Shown: one piece after another, positions 31,659-40,200 of the stretch | Layout of the letters: each line of letters begins with the position of its first letter | Numbering within the stretch: the first letter of the stretch is position 1 | Source: Salivita marina | GTDB taxonomy: Bacteria; Pseudomonadota; Gammaproteobacteria; Pseudomonadales; Azotimanducaceae | Assembly (NCBI GenBank): GCA_038144425.1 | Contig: JAYQNS010000003.1 | Coordinates: 124,001 to 188,000, forward strand | Reading direction: 5' to 3' | Length of the DNA: 64,000 bases | Notes under the pieces: generated by a model | Databases searched by the model: none | The model's input: only the letters and a program-made list of their open reading frames with translations | Told to the model about the DNA's origin: nothing | Program-made: the position numbers and the translations under genes

Positions 31659-34010
31659 GTGGCCCAACGACCCTCAGGGCGGGTGATCGCCGCCGAGCCA
31701 GAGAAAGCGGAGCTTTTGACCTCTGCGCACCGGGGCCTCCGGGAAGCAGCGCTGATCTTCGCCCTCGCGGCGGGAGGCTGGTTTCTTCTGGCTCTGGTGA
31801 GTTACGACGCTGCGGATCCTGGCTGGTCCCACAGCGCCACGGCCGATGAGCTGCGCAACCTTGCCGGATTGACGGGGGCCTTCGCGGCTGACCTGCTCTT
31901 TTCCCTCTTTGGCTGGCTCGCTGGACTGCTTCCCCTAACCTTCCTCGCTCTTGCGGTGCTGCAATTTCGAAGCCCCAGGCTCATCCTTGCCGTACCCCGC
32001 GCCGTCTTCGGGCTTAGGGCGCTGGGGTTTTTCATCACTCTCATCGCCGGGAGCCTCCTGGGCGCGCTTCTTGCTGACGAGGGAACGCCGCTGCCGAGTG
32101 GCGGCGGGGGCATCCTGGGGCGCTTTTTGTTACTTCAGATGGGGAGCGCCCTGGGGACTCCGGGCCTTTCCTTACTCGGGTCGGCGCTATTTTTACTCGG
32201 GATCACGCTGTTCACGGGCCTCTCCTGGTTCGTGCTGATGGCCCGTATTGCAGCGGCGGTAAGCGAAGCCCTTCGCCGCGGCCGCGCCTACGCGCAGCGC
32301 CGGATAGACGAGGTCCGCGATCGCAAGGCTGCCGAGGCTCAGGCCGCGGTGCGTCGTGCTCGCATTGATGAGGAAGTGGAACGCCGGCAGAAGCGCCGCC
32401 CCGTGGAAATCGAGGCGCCAAAGGCGAAGATTGAGCCGAGCCCCCGGGCGGAAAAGGAGAAGCAGCAAAAGCTCTTCTCCCTGCCCATCAGCGGTGAGCT
32501 GCCGCCCCTGTCGCTAATGGACGAAACCGATCCCGCGGATCATCACGCGCTTTCGGAAGACGCTCTCAAGCGCATGGCTGATCGCCTAGAACTGAAGCTT
32601 CGGGAGTTTGGCGTCGAGGCCGCGGTGGTTAAGGTCCATCCCGGCCCGGTGATCACGCGCTTCGAGATCGAACCCGCCGCGGGGGTGAAGGTTTCCCGCA
32701 TCTCCGGGTTGGCCAAGGATTTGGCTCGGGCCCTCGCGGTGGTCAGCGTACGGGTGGTCGAGGTGATCCCCGGCAAATCGACCATGGGGATTGAGGTACC
32801 GAACGAGGATCGGGCCGTGGTCCGCCTTCGGGAGGTGCTAGCCAGCAGCGCCTACGAGCGTGCGCCGTCGAAGCTAGCGCTGTGCCTCGGTAAGGATATT
32901 TCTGGACAACCTATCGTTGCGGATCTGGCGCGCATGCCGCACCTGCTGGTGGCGGGTACCACGGGGTCGGGGAAATCCGTGGGCGTAAACGCCATGCTGC
33001 TATCGCTTCTTTATAAGGCGACGCCGGATGAGGTTCGCCTCATCCTGGTGGATCCGAAGATGCTCGAGCTATCCGTGTACGAGGGCATCCCCCATCTTCT
33101 CACCCCTGTGGTGACGGACATGAAGGACGCGGCAGCGGCCCTGCGCTGGTGCGTTGCGGAAATGGAGCGTCGCTACCGCCTCATGGCCGCCCTGGGGGTG
33201 CGGAACATGGCGGGCTTCAACCGTAAGGTACAGGAGGCAGAGAAGGCCGGGGAGCCCCTGAAGGATCCGCTCTGGAAAGCCCCGGAGGTGGTCCTCGAGG
33301 GCGATGTGCCCGAGGCACCGGCGCTGGAAACGCTCCCAGCGATCGTCGTGGTGATCGATGAATTCGCCGATATGATGATGATCGTCGGAAAAAAGGTGGA
33401 GGAGCTCATTGCCCGCATTGCGCAAAAGGCTCGAGCCGCCGGCATTCATCTGCTTCTGGCCACTCAGCGTCCCTCCGTGGACGTGATTACCGGGTTAATT
33501 AAGGCGAACATACCCACCCGGATCAGCTTTCAGGTGTCCTCCAAGGTCGACTCCCGGACCATCCTTGACCAGGGCGGGGCGGAGCAGCTTCTCGGGCACG
33601 GGGACATGCTCTACCTACCGCCGGGCACGGCGCTGCCGGAGCGGGTGCACGGCGCTTTCGTGGGTGATGACGAAGTGCATCGGGTGGTCGCCGACTGGAG
33701 GCAACGCGGGACGCCGGACTACCTGGAAGAGGTGCTTACGGTCACCGCAGATATCGATACGCTGGCCGCAAGCGGTGGTCAGACCACCTCGGAAGATACG
33801 GAACAGGACGACCCCCTCTACGACGAAGCCTGTGCCTACGTGCTGGAAACGCGCCGGGCTTCCATCTCGTCTGTTCAGCGGAAGCTACGCATCGGCTACA
33901 ACCGAGCCGCTCGGCTCATCGAAGCCATGGAGGCTGCGGGCGTGGTTAGCGCCATGGACGCCGCAGGTGGCCGGGAAGTGCTTGCTCCTGGTCCGCAGGG
34001 GGACGGATGA
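31659..34010 (+). CDS. ftsK: DNA translocase FtsK
   Basis: 783 residues. The N-terminus has about four membrane helices (to residue about 190) that place FtsK at the septum; a charged linker of roughly 100 residues follows, shorter than the 600-residue linker of E. coli. The alpha/beta motor has HLLVAGTTGSGKSVGVNAML (Walker A) and VVVIDEFADMMMIVG (Walker B). The C-terminal gamma winged helix, RRASISSVQRKLRIGYNRAA, would read KOPS and activate XerCD at dif. GTG at 31659 is preferred because GAGGAG lies 6 bases upstream. It overlaps lolA by 4 bases. Confidence 0.96.
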   Translation: MAQRPSGRVIAAEPEKAELLTSAHRGLREAALIFALAAGGWFLLALVSYDAADPGWSHSATADELRNLAGLTGAFAADLLFSLFGWLAGLLPLTFLALAVLQFRSPRLILAVPRAVFGLRALGFFITLIAGSLLGALLADEGTPLPSGGGGILGRFLLLQMGSALGTPGLSLLGSALFLLGITLFTGLSWFVLMARIAAAVSEALRRGRAYAQRRIDEVRDRKAAEAQAAVRRARIDEEVERRQKRRPVEIEAPKAKIEPSPRAEKEKQQKLFSLPISGELPPLSLMDETDPADHHALSEDALKRMADRLELKLREFGVEAAVVKVHPGPVITRFEIEPAAGVKVSRISGLAKDLARALAVVSVRVVEVIPGKSTMGIEVPNEDRAVVRLREVLASSAYERAPSKLALCLGKDISGQPIVADLARMPHLLVAGTTGSGKSVGVNAMLLSLLYKATPDEVRLILVDPKMLELSVYEGIPHLLTPVVTDMKDAAAALRWCVAEMERRYRLMAALGVRNMAGFNRKVQEAEKAGEPLKDPLWKAPEVVLEGDVPEAPALETLPAIVVVIDEFADMMMIVGKKVEELIARIAQKARAAGIHLLLATQRPSVDVITGLIKANIPTRISFQVSSKVDSRTILDQGGAEQLLGHGDMLYLPPGTALPERVHGAFVGDDEVHRVVADWRQRGTPDYLEEVLTVTADIDTLAASGGQTTSEDTEQDDPLYDEACAYVLETRRASISSVQRKLRIGYNRAARLIEAMEAAGVVSAMDAAGGREVLAPGPQGDG

Positions 34011-34720
34011 CCCGCACCCCTCCGCTGGGCGCGCTTCTTAGTGCCTTGCTAAGCTTTTTGACCCTCCAGCCTTCCTTCTGCCTGGCGGCCGCCTCCGCGG
34101 CCCCCGAGCGCCCATCGGAGGCGCCTCGGCCCTGGGCGACAGGACCTGCCGCGGAGGCGCGCTTTCTCGACCACCTGCAAACCCTAGAGCCTCTCACGGG
34201 AGCGTTTGAACAGCACGTCGAGGATGGCTACGGTCAGCGTTTCGATGAGCGAGAGGGACGTTTCGCGCTGGCGCCGGGCCTCGGTCTGAATTGGGTAACG
34301 GAAATACCCTTTGAAGAACAGCTGGTACTTAACGGCGAAGGCGTCTGGCTTTGGGACCCGACTTTGCAACAGGCCTTTCGCCGTCCCCTAAGCGCCCTTG
34401 GGGGCACACCGGCCATGCTGCTGGTTGGCCTTGGAGAAGGCTGGCTCGAAGAATACGAGGTAGAGGCCCAGGCTTCGGAAGACCTGGAGCGTTTTCGCCT
34501 GCTTAGGGCGGCGCAGGCTGAGAGTCACCCCGGGGCGCCCACGCGAGTGGAAATGACCTGGATAGAAGGCGCTCTCGGCCTGATCTCCGTTGAGGAAGGG
34601 ACCGGACAACGGCTCGTTCTCCGCCTGCGAGCTTTAACACCGGCGATCCTCAGCCCCGAGGATTTCGCCTTCGAGCTTCCGGATGGCGCTGAAGTGATTG
34701 ACGAGGGTGGGACGGAGTGA
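34007..34720 (+). CDS. lolA: Outer-membrane lipoprotein carrier LolA
   Basis: 237 residues. A signal peptide covers about residues 1-33, and the mature protein has the LolA pattern: LEPLTGAFEQHVEDGYGQ, GVWLWDPTLQQAFRRPLS and a C-terminal VLRLRALTPAILSPEDFAFE. LolA ferries lipoproteins through the periplasm from LolCDE to LolB. The gene is coupled to ftsK upstream and rarA downstream by 4-base overlaps, which is the standard gammaproteobacterial order. The insert around residues 125-170 is rather acidic and diverged. Confidence 0.9.
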   Translation: MTRTPPLGALLSALLSFLTLQPSFCLAAASAAPERPSEAPRPWATGPAAEARFLDHLQTLEPLTGAFEQHVEDGYGQRFDEREGRFALAPGLGLNWVTEIPFEEQLVLNGEGVWLWDPTLQQAFRRPLSALGGTPAMLLVGLGEGWLEEYEVEAQASEDLERFRLLRAAQAESHPGAPTRVEMTWIEGALGLISVEEGTGQRLVLRLRALTPAILSPEDFAFELPDGAEVIDEGGTE

Positions 34721-36057
34721 CTGATCTCTTCCCCGCGCCCGATGCCGGGGGAGCGCCCTTAGCTGCGCGACTCCGGCCCCAACGCCTAGAGGAGGTGGTG
34801 GGGCAGGATCATCTCCTGGGACCGGAGCGGCCCCTGCGCCGGGTGCTTGACCAGGGACGGCTGCATTCCATGATTTTTTGGGGTCCCCCGGGGGTGGGCA
34901 AAACCACCCTAGCTCGACTCTTGGCCGAGGCCACGGGGGCTGAGCTCCTCGCCCTGTCCGCTGTTATGGCTGGGGTTAAGGAGGTGCGCGCCGCCGTGGA
35001 GCAGGCAGCCCAGCTTCGCGCTCAAGACCGACGGACCGTGCTGTTCATCGACGAAGTCCATCGCTTCAACAAGGCGCAGCAAGACGCGTTCCTACCCTAC
35101 GTGGAAGACGGCACGGTAATCTTTGTTGGCGCAACCACGGAAAATCCGTCCTTTGAGGTGCGCTCCGCACTACTCTCTAGGACCCGGGTCTATAAGCTCC
35201 GCCCTTTCGATGCCATGGCTTTCGATGCGCTTTTGAGACGGGCCCTACCGCATCTTGGCAACGGTCGGGTGACCTTGGAGGACGGAGCACAGGCGGCCTT
35301 GGTACAGGTGGCCGATGGCGATGCGCGGCGCTATCTCAACTTGCTGGAGATCGCTTTCGACCTCTTACCCGCCGAGGCGGACCGCCTGTCTCTGGACACG
35401 GTAAAGGAACTTCTTGAAGACAGCACACGGCGCTTTGATAAGGGCGGGGATGCGTTCTACGACCAGATCTCGGCACTTCATAAGGCGGTTCGGGGTTCCT
35501 CTGCCGATGGGGCTCTGTACTGGCTAGCTCGCATGATCGACGGAGGCGCGGACCCCTTATATGTCGCCCGGCGCCTCGTGCGTATGGCCAGTGAGGATAT
35601 TGGCAATGCTGATCCGAAAGCCCTCTCCCTGACCCTGGAAGCCTGGCAGGTCCAGGAACGGCTTGGGGCGCCGGAGGGCACGCTAGCCCTGGCCCAAGCT
35701 GTCTCCTATCTGGCCCTGGCCCCTAAGAGCGCTGCGGTTTACCAGGCCTTTAATGCAGCCCTTGCGGACGTTCGAGAAACGGGCTCCCTGCCCGTGCCCC
35801 TGCATTTACGCAACGCCCCCACGGCGCTGATGAAGGCCGAAGGTCATGGGGCGGACTACCGCTACGCGCACGACTATGACAACGCCTTCGTCCCCGGAGA
35901 ACGCTATCTGCCTGGGACACTGATGAGCCGCCGGTATTACGCCCCTTCGGACCGGGGGCTAGAGCAGCGTCTTGCCAAGAAGTTGGCTTATTTGGACGAG
36001 CAAAACGCCGCGAGCCCCTGGCAACGGGGCTCGGAAGAGGAAGAGGGCGCGATCTAG
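34717..36057 (+). CDS. rarA: Replication-associated recombination protein A (AAA+ ATPase)
   Basis: 446 residues of the RarA/MgsA/WRNIP1 family. The AAA+ core has Walker A WGPPGVGKTTLARLLAEATG at about residues 47-66, Walker B and following FIDEVHRFNKAQQDAFLP near 108-125, and sensor 1 GATTENPSFEV. The C-terminal tetramerisation and helical domain ends with YRYAHDYDNAFVPGERYLP. RarA acts at stalled forks. Start overlaps the lolA stop. Sequence is complete and unremarkable. Confidence 0.96.
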   Translation: MTDLFPAPDAGGAPLAARLRPQRLEEVVGQDHLLGPERPLRRVLDQGRLHSMIFWGPPGVGKTTLARLLAEATGAELLALSAVMAGVKEVRAAVEQAAQLRAQDRRTVLFIDEVHRFNKAQQDAFLPYVEDGTVIFVGATTENPSFEVRSALLSRTRVYKLRPFDAMAFDALLRRALPHLGNGRVTLEDGAQAALVQVADGDARRYLNLLEIAFDLLPAEADRLSLDTVKELLEDSTRRFDKGGDAFYDQISALHKAVRGSSADGALYWLARMIDGGADPLYVARRLVRMASEDIGNADPKALSLTLEAWQVQERLGAPEGTLALAQAVSYLALAPKSAAVYQAFNAALADVRETGSLPVPLHLRNAPTALMKAEGHGADYRYAHDYDNAFVPGERYLPGTLMSRRYYAPSDRGLEQRLAKKLAYLDEQNAASPWQRGSEEEEGAI

Positions 36058-36113
36058 CGCGCCGCTCCTGTACCATAGCGCCCGTTATCAGTTGATCGGA
36101 CCGCGGAGACCCC

Positions 36114-37403
36114 ATGCTTGACCCAAAACTCATTCGCAGTGACCTTGAGGCCGTGGTCGCGGCCTTGGGTCGACGTGGCTATGTGGTGGATGAGGTCGCG
36201 CTGTCCGAGCTCGAAGTCCAGCGCCGGAGCCTCCAGGCTGAGCTAGAGACCCTACAGGCAGAGCGCAACAGCCGCTCCAAGGAAATTGGCGCCCTCATGA
36301 AGCGGGGTGATCAGGCGGCTGCAGAAGCTGCCAAGGCTGAGGTGGGGCGTCTGAAATCAGCGCTCGAGTCCGTGGAAGCGCGGCACAGCGCCGTGGCTAA
36401 GGCCTTCGAGGCAAAGCTACTGACCATGCCCAACCTGCCCGCGGAGGCGGTTCCGGCGGGCAAAGAGGAGGCGGACAACGTCGAGCTTGAGCGCTGGGGC
36501 GCGCCGCGGGTCTTTAGCTTTACCCCAAAGGATCACGTCGATCTCGGCCAGGGCCTCGGGGGCATGGAGTTTGAGGCGGCCACCCGCCTTGCGGGAAGCC
36601 GCTTTGTGGTGCTCAAGGGGCCCCTGGCCCAGCTCCATCGTGCGCTTGCCCAGTTCATGCTCGATCTCCATACCCAGGCCCACGGCTATGAGGAGGTCAA
36701 TGTACCGGTCTTGGTAAACAGCGACTCCATGCAGGGCACGGGACAGCTTCCAAAGTTTGCCGAGGATTCCTTCCAGCTGGCCGGGGATAGTCCTTACTGG
36801 CTGGCCCCCACGGCTGAAGTTCCGGTCACAAATCTGGTTCGAGGAGAGCTTTTGGAGGAGGATTCGCTGCCGCAGGCCTATGTGGCGCATACGCTGTGCT
36901 TTCGTAGCGAGGCCGGCAGCTATGGGCGAGATACGCGGGGCATGATTCGCCAACACCAGTTCGAGAAGGTGGAGCTGGTCCATATCACGCGACCGGAAGA
37001 TTCCTGGGCCACCTTTGACGCCCTTGTGGGCCATGCAGAGGCGGTGCTGCAAAGGCTGGCCTTGCCCTACCGCAAGGTCCTGCTATGCGGCGGCGACCTG
37101 GGCTTTTCCTCTGCCCAAACCATCGACCTTGAGGTGTGGCTGCCAGCGCAAGATTGCTATCGTGAAATTTCTTCCTGCTCCAATTTCTTGGATTTCCAAG
37201 CTCGACGCATGGGCACGCGCTATAAGGCCGCTGGGGCAAAGCAAACCACCCTGGTGCACACCCTCAATGGCTCCGGACTGGCCGTGGGCCGCACCTTAGT
37301 GGCGGTGCTGGAGAACTACCAAGAGGCCGATGGCAGCATCCGCATTCCCGAGGCCCTTCAACCCTATCTGGGCGGGCGAACGGTGATCGCGCCGGACAGC
37401 TAA
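36114..37403 (+). CDS. serS: Serine--tRNA ligase
   Basis: 429 residues, the class II SerRS length. The N-terminal coiled coil (about 30-105) that grips the long variable arm of tRNA-Ser is visible as LEVQRRSLQAELETLQAERN. Class II motifs 2 and 3 are FRSEAGSYGRDTRGMIRQHQ (about 263-282) and NGSGLAVGRTLVAVLENYQ (about 383-401). A tRNA-Ser(UGA) gene is located 2.3 kb further on. The end overlaps the convergent tusE stop by 4 bases. Confidence 0.98.
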   Translation: MLDPKLIRSDLEAVVAALGRRGYVVDEVALSELEVQRRSLQAELETLQAERNSRSKEIGALMKRGDQAAAEAAKAEVGRLKSALESVEARHSAVAKAFEAKLLTMPNLPAEAVPAGKEEADNVELERWGAPRVFSFTPKDHVDLGQGLGGMEFEAATRLAGSRFVVLKGPLAQLHRALAQFMLDLHTQAHGYEEVNVPVLVNSDSMQGTGQLPKFAEDSFQLAGDSPYWLAPTAEVPVTNLVRGELLEEDSLPQAYVAHTLCFRSEAGSYGRDTRGMIRQHQFEKVELVHITRPEDSWATFDALVGHAEAVLQRLALPYRKVLLCGGDLGFSSAQTIDLEVWLPAQDCYREISSCSNFLDFQARRMGTRYKAAGAKQTTLVHTLNGSGLAVGRTLVAVLENYQEADGSIRIPEALQPYLGGRTVIAPDS

Positions 37404-37717
37404 AGGCAGTGCGGGGGCTTTGCAAGCCCCGCATATTTCGCGACGGTCTTCGCCGGCGCGCCCCCGAAAAGCTTCATGAGGGCCACGCTGGACCCTTGCG
37501 TGGGCCCGAGGGCTGTCTTCACCGCCCGCACCAGCGCCCGATTATTCGGCGCAATGCCATAGCGATCGTAGAAATCCTGCACCAGGGAGATCACCGCCAG
37601 GTGGTCTTCCGTAAGTGTTCGGCCCTCCACCGCAGCCAGCGCCTCAGCGATTTCCCCCGTCCAATCCTCTCGGTTTAGGAGAAAGCCTTCCGGATCCTGG
37701 GGAGGGAGCGTGTTCAT
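37400..37717 (-). CDS. tusE: Sulfurtransferase TusE (DsrC family)
   Basis: 105 residues. DsrC-family proteins have a C-terminal arm with an essential penultimate cysteine: here the end is KYAGLAKPPHCL, with Cys104. The second cysteine found in dissimilatory DsrC is absent, which favours the tRNA-thiolation role (TusE). Family blocks are EGFLLNREDWTGEIAEALA near 10-28 and YDRYGIAPNNRALVRAVK near 50-67. TusE takes sulfur from TusBCD to MnmA, which is encoded at 21-22 kb. It is the last gene of tusDCBE. Confidence 0.94.
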   Translation of the reverse strand: MNTLPPQDPEGFLLNREDWTGEIAEALAAVEGRTLTEDHLAVISLVQDFYDRYGIAPNNRALVRAVKTALGPTQGSSVALMKLFGGAPAKTVAKYAGLAKPPHCL

Positions 37718-37724
37718 CGTGCGC

Positions 37725-38006
37725 CTAGGCCAAGAGGCTGGGGGTGAGAGTCACTACCCGATCCGCAGTGGCTGCGAGCGCCACAAAGGCCGCGTCGTCG
37801 AGGGTGGGCCAGGGGCTTTCCACCCCGCGGGCCTCGCAGTCCGCCGCCAAAGCAAAGCCGTTTACGCCTTCAGGAAGGGAAAGGGCGAGGTTGTAGACCC
37901 CATCCTCAAGGACCAGGAGTTGATCACCGGGGCAGAGCCACGCCTCAAGGCGCCGCGCAGGGGCCGGCAGGCGCTGGGGCAGCAAAAAGAGCGTCGAAGA
38001 AGCCAT
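37725..38006 (-). CDS. tusB: Sulfurtransferase complex subunit TusB (DsrH family)
   Basis: 93 residues of the DsrH/TusB family, with CPGDQLLVLEDGVYNLAL at about residues 25-42 and the C-terminal TADRVVTLTPSLL. It is a structural part of the TusBCD hexamer, without its own essential cysteine. The start overlaps the tusC stop by one base. Identity depends partly on position between tusC and tusE, as the family is poorly conserved. Confidence 0.88.
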   Translation of the reverse strand: MASSTLFLLPQRLPAPARRLEAWLCPGDQLLVLEDGVYNLALSLPEGVNGFALAADCEARGVESPWPTLDDAAFVALAATADRVVTLTPSLLA

Positions 38007-38362
38007 CAGTAGGTCAACACCACATCGGCCGAGCGAAGCAGCGCAGCCAGTGCCTCAGCGTCGAGAAGCGGACCCGGCAGGGCAAGGGTCTCCGGCGATA
38101 GGGACCGCTGGGCCAGGGCCGGCCCGGCCACAAAGCACCGCTTCACTTCAAAGGCCGGTAGAGCTTCGAGCCCTTGACTTAAGTTCCTCACTCCCAGTTC
38201 GCCGCCGGCTTGCGCCGGTAGCAGTTGATAGACACCGTCCCCGTCAAAAAGCAAGGTGACGGGCACGTCCAGGGCTGCCGCTGCCATGGCCGTATCAAGC
38301 GCTTCCGCCGCAGTACCCCGACCATAGGGCGTGCCTTGGGAAATGATCAGCAGGGACTTCAC
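38006..38362 (-). CDS. tusC: Sulfurtransferase complex subunit TusC (DsrF family)
   Basis: 118 residues of the DsrE/F fold: KSLLIISQGTPYGRGTAAEALDTA cut short by family blocks at LDVPVTLLFDGDGVYQLLP (about 31-50) and the ending LLRSADVVLTY. TusC is a member of the TusBCD sulfur relay complex. It overlaps tusD by 4 bases and tusB by one, so the operon is tightly coupled. Confidence 0.9.
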   Translation of the reverse strand: MKSLLIISQGTPYGRGTAAEALDTAMAAAALDVPVTLLFDGDGVYQLLPAQAGGELGVRNLSQGLEALPAFEVKRCFVAGPALAQRSLSPETLALPGPLLDAEALAALLRSADVVLTY

Positions 38363-38757
38363 GCGGCAACTCCAAAGGTGAGCACCCGATCCGCCGTCTG
38401 CATGTGCGAAAGGAACGTCGCCAGCCCCGCCAGCTCAAAGGGCAGCGTCAGGGTGGCCGCCGCGAGCCCGGCCCGTTTCGCCTCCTGTTCATCCACCAGA
38501 CCCCGTCGCAACGCGGATGCGACGCACAGCTGAAGGGGCAGGGCGCAGTGCTCGGAAACCTTCGCCCAGCGGGCTTGAAGATCACTTTCATCCCGCGGCG
38601 GGCGTCGAAATCGCTGCCCTACCTGGACTCCATCGCCCTGAAAGAACACGCCCACCAGGGTGTGCTCTGAGACGACTACGGCTTCAGCAAAGCGCAGGGC
38701 GCTGATCGCGCTGGGGCTTTGGGCCGGATCACCTTGAACGAGAAGAGCGAAGCGCAT
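38359..38757 (-). CDS. tusD: Sulfurtransferase complex subunit TusD (DsrE family)
   Basis: 132 residues of the DsrE family. The catalytic cysteine is in LPLQLCVASALRRG, at about residue 78, the position of the active Cys of E. coli TusD that accepts sulfur from TusA. The start MRFALLVQGDPAQSPSA is typical. It is the first gene of the tusDCBE operon, 82 bases downstream of the yccA stop; yccA may share the transcript. Confidence 0.93.
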   Translation of the reverse strand: MRFALLVQGDPAQSPSAISALRFAEAVVVSEHTLVGVFFQGDGVQVGQRFRRPPRDESDLQARWAKVSEHCALPLQLCVASALRRGLVDEQEAKRAGLAAATLTLPFELAGLATFLSHMQTADRVLTFGVAA

Positions 38758-38838
38758 GGAGGGAGCAGAGCTTAAGCGAGCGTGGCGGGAAGGAAGCTGG
38801 CCCTGGCTGGGGCGCTCCCAGCCAGGGCCAAAGGGGGC

Positions 38839-39528
38839 TTACTCGTCGCCGCCCAGACCCGCAAAGGACAGGAGGGACAGGAAGACGTTGTAGAGCATGA
38901 CGTAGAGCGTCACCGTCGCGCTGATGTAGTTGCGCTCACCGCCGTGAATGATGGCGCTGGTTTGGAACGCGATCATGAGGGAGCAGATGCCCAAGAACAT
39001 GGCGGATGTGGTCATGGCAAGGGCGCTGATTTCCATAAAGATGTTGGCAATGGACGCCACGAAAGCGATGACCATGCCAATCATGAGAAAGCGGCCCATG
39101 CCGCTGAGATCTTTCTTTGTCACCAGCACATAGGCGCTCATGGCAAAGAAAATCGCCGCCGTGCCGCCGAGGGCCATGACGATGGGACCGGTGCCTCGGA
39201 ACTGAAGGTAGGCGTTCAGGATTGGGCCGAGCGTAAGACCCATAAATCCCGTAAGGCCGAAGGTCAGGACAATGCCCATGCTGCTGTCTTTCGTCTTCTC
39301 GATACCCCAGAGGAAACCAAAGTAGGGAAGGAGCATCCAAAGGCCCAGGTAGGGCACGTTCAGGGCCATGGACGCCACAGCCGTTACGGCGCTGAAGGCC
39401 ACGGTCATGGCGAGCAGTGCGTAGGTATTCCGCAGAACCTTGAGGGCGCTGGGGTCTAGGGCCGTTGATTGACCGGTAGCCACGGCGCTCGCTTGGGCGA
39501 TGCGGGAGTTCGGTCGATGCTGATCCAT
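38839..39528 (-). CDS. yccA: Bax inhibitor-1/YccA family membrane protein
   Basis: 229 residues with seven predicted membrane helices, the BI-1/YccA layout. The family block in MGIVLTFGLTGFMGLTLGP is near residue 85-103, and the last helix ends SLLSFAGLGGDE. In E. coli YccA is a substrate and modulator of the FtsH protease. ATG at 39528 has AAGAGGA 5-6 bases upstream and gives the expected start MDQHRPNSRIAQ. The gene lies next to tRNA-Ser and upstream of tusDCBE, as in Pseudomonas. Confidence 0.92.
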   Translation of the reverse strand: MDQHRPNSRIAQASAVATGQSTALDPSALKVLRNTYALLAMTVAFSAVTAVASMALNVPYLGLWMLLPYFGFLWGIEKTKDSSMGIVLTFGLTGFMGLTLGPILNAYLQFRGTGPIVMALGGTAAIFFAMSAYVLVTKKDLSGMGRFLMIGMVIAFVASIANIFMEISALAMTTSAMFLGICSLMIAFQTSAIIHGGERNYISATVTLYVMLYNVFLSLLSFAGLGGDE

Positions 39529-39670
39529 GATATTCCTCTTTATCTGCCAAAAGGGGTAGGCGCATCCGTGCCTAAGACGCCTGTATACGGCGAAGCAAGG
39601 ACCCTTGCAAGAGGAGAAAAGTTCCCGGCCAGGGGCGCTCGAGTTCACCTTTGCCTATACTAGGCGCTCC

Positions 39671-39761
<91 letters not shown>

Positions 39762-39786
39762 AGCTCAGGGTTAGGGGAGACACCCA

Positions 39787-40200
39787 ATGGTTCGTAACGT
39801 GCTTCAGCCCACCGGCGATCAAGTCCGTGCCTTCCGCGACCGGGCTACCGGGCAACCCATTCAAATGCTTAATCTCTTGAAGTTCCGGGCAGTCGCAGCT
39901 TATGAAGCCTCCTCCGAGGCACCCGTTTCTGGCCTTCAAGCCTACCAACGCTATGCCGCGGGTTTTCGGCGCGTTATGGAGCCCAAGGGGTGCCGAGTGC
40001 TGTACTCGGGAGACACCCGGGGGTTTCTGATTGGCGAAGGGGAAAACGCTTGGGACGCCGTGATGCTCATCGAATATCCCTCTACCCAGGTCATGCTCGA
40101 TATGTTCCGCGATCCCGATTATCAGGCCGTGCAAATCCATCGCGTGGCCGCGCTCGAGGGACAGCTCCTTATTGAGTGCGGCCCAGGCTTTAAGGTCTAA
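39787..40200 (+). CDS. DUF1330 family protein
   Basis: 137 residues with a ferredoxin-like (dimeric alpha/beta barrel) pattern of DUF1330: GQPIQMLNLLKFRAVAAYE at about residues 22-40, a central YQRYAAGFRRVMEPKGCRVL and the ending block WDAVMLIEYPSTQVMLDMFRD. Members have no agreed function. The gene lies just after tRNA-Ser, possibly as a single unit, with GGGGAGACACCC before the ATG. Its stop overlaps the convergent mltC stop by 4 bases. Confidence 0.8.
   Translation: MVRNVLQPTGDQVRAFRDRATGQPIQMLNLLKFRAVAAYEASSEAPVSGLQAYQRYAAGFRRVMEPKGCRVLYSGDTRGFLIGEGENAWDAVMLIEYPSTQVMLDMFRDPDYQAVQIHRVAALEGQLLIECGPGFKV

Noticed and set aside
37400..37440. GC-rich hairpin at the serS/tusE junction as terminator for serS
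   Set aside because: The stem has a bulge, lacks a T-run and lies within the tusE coding end, so I could not separate it from coding sequence.
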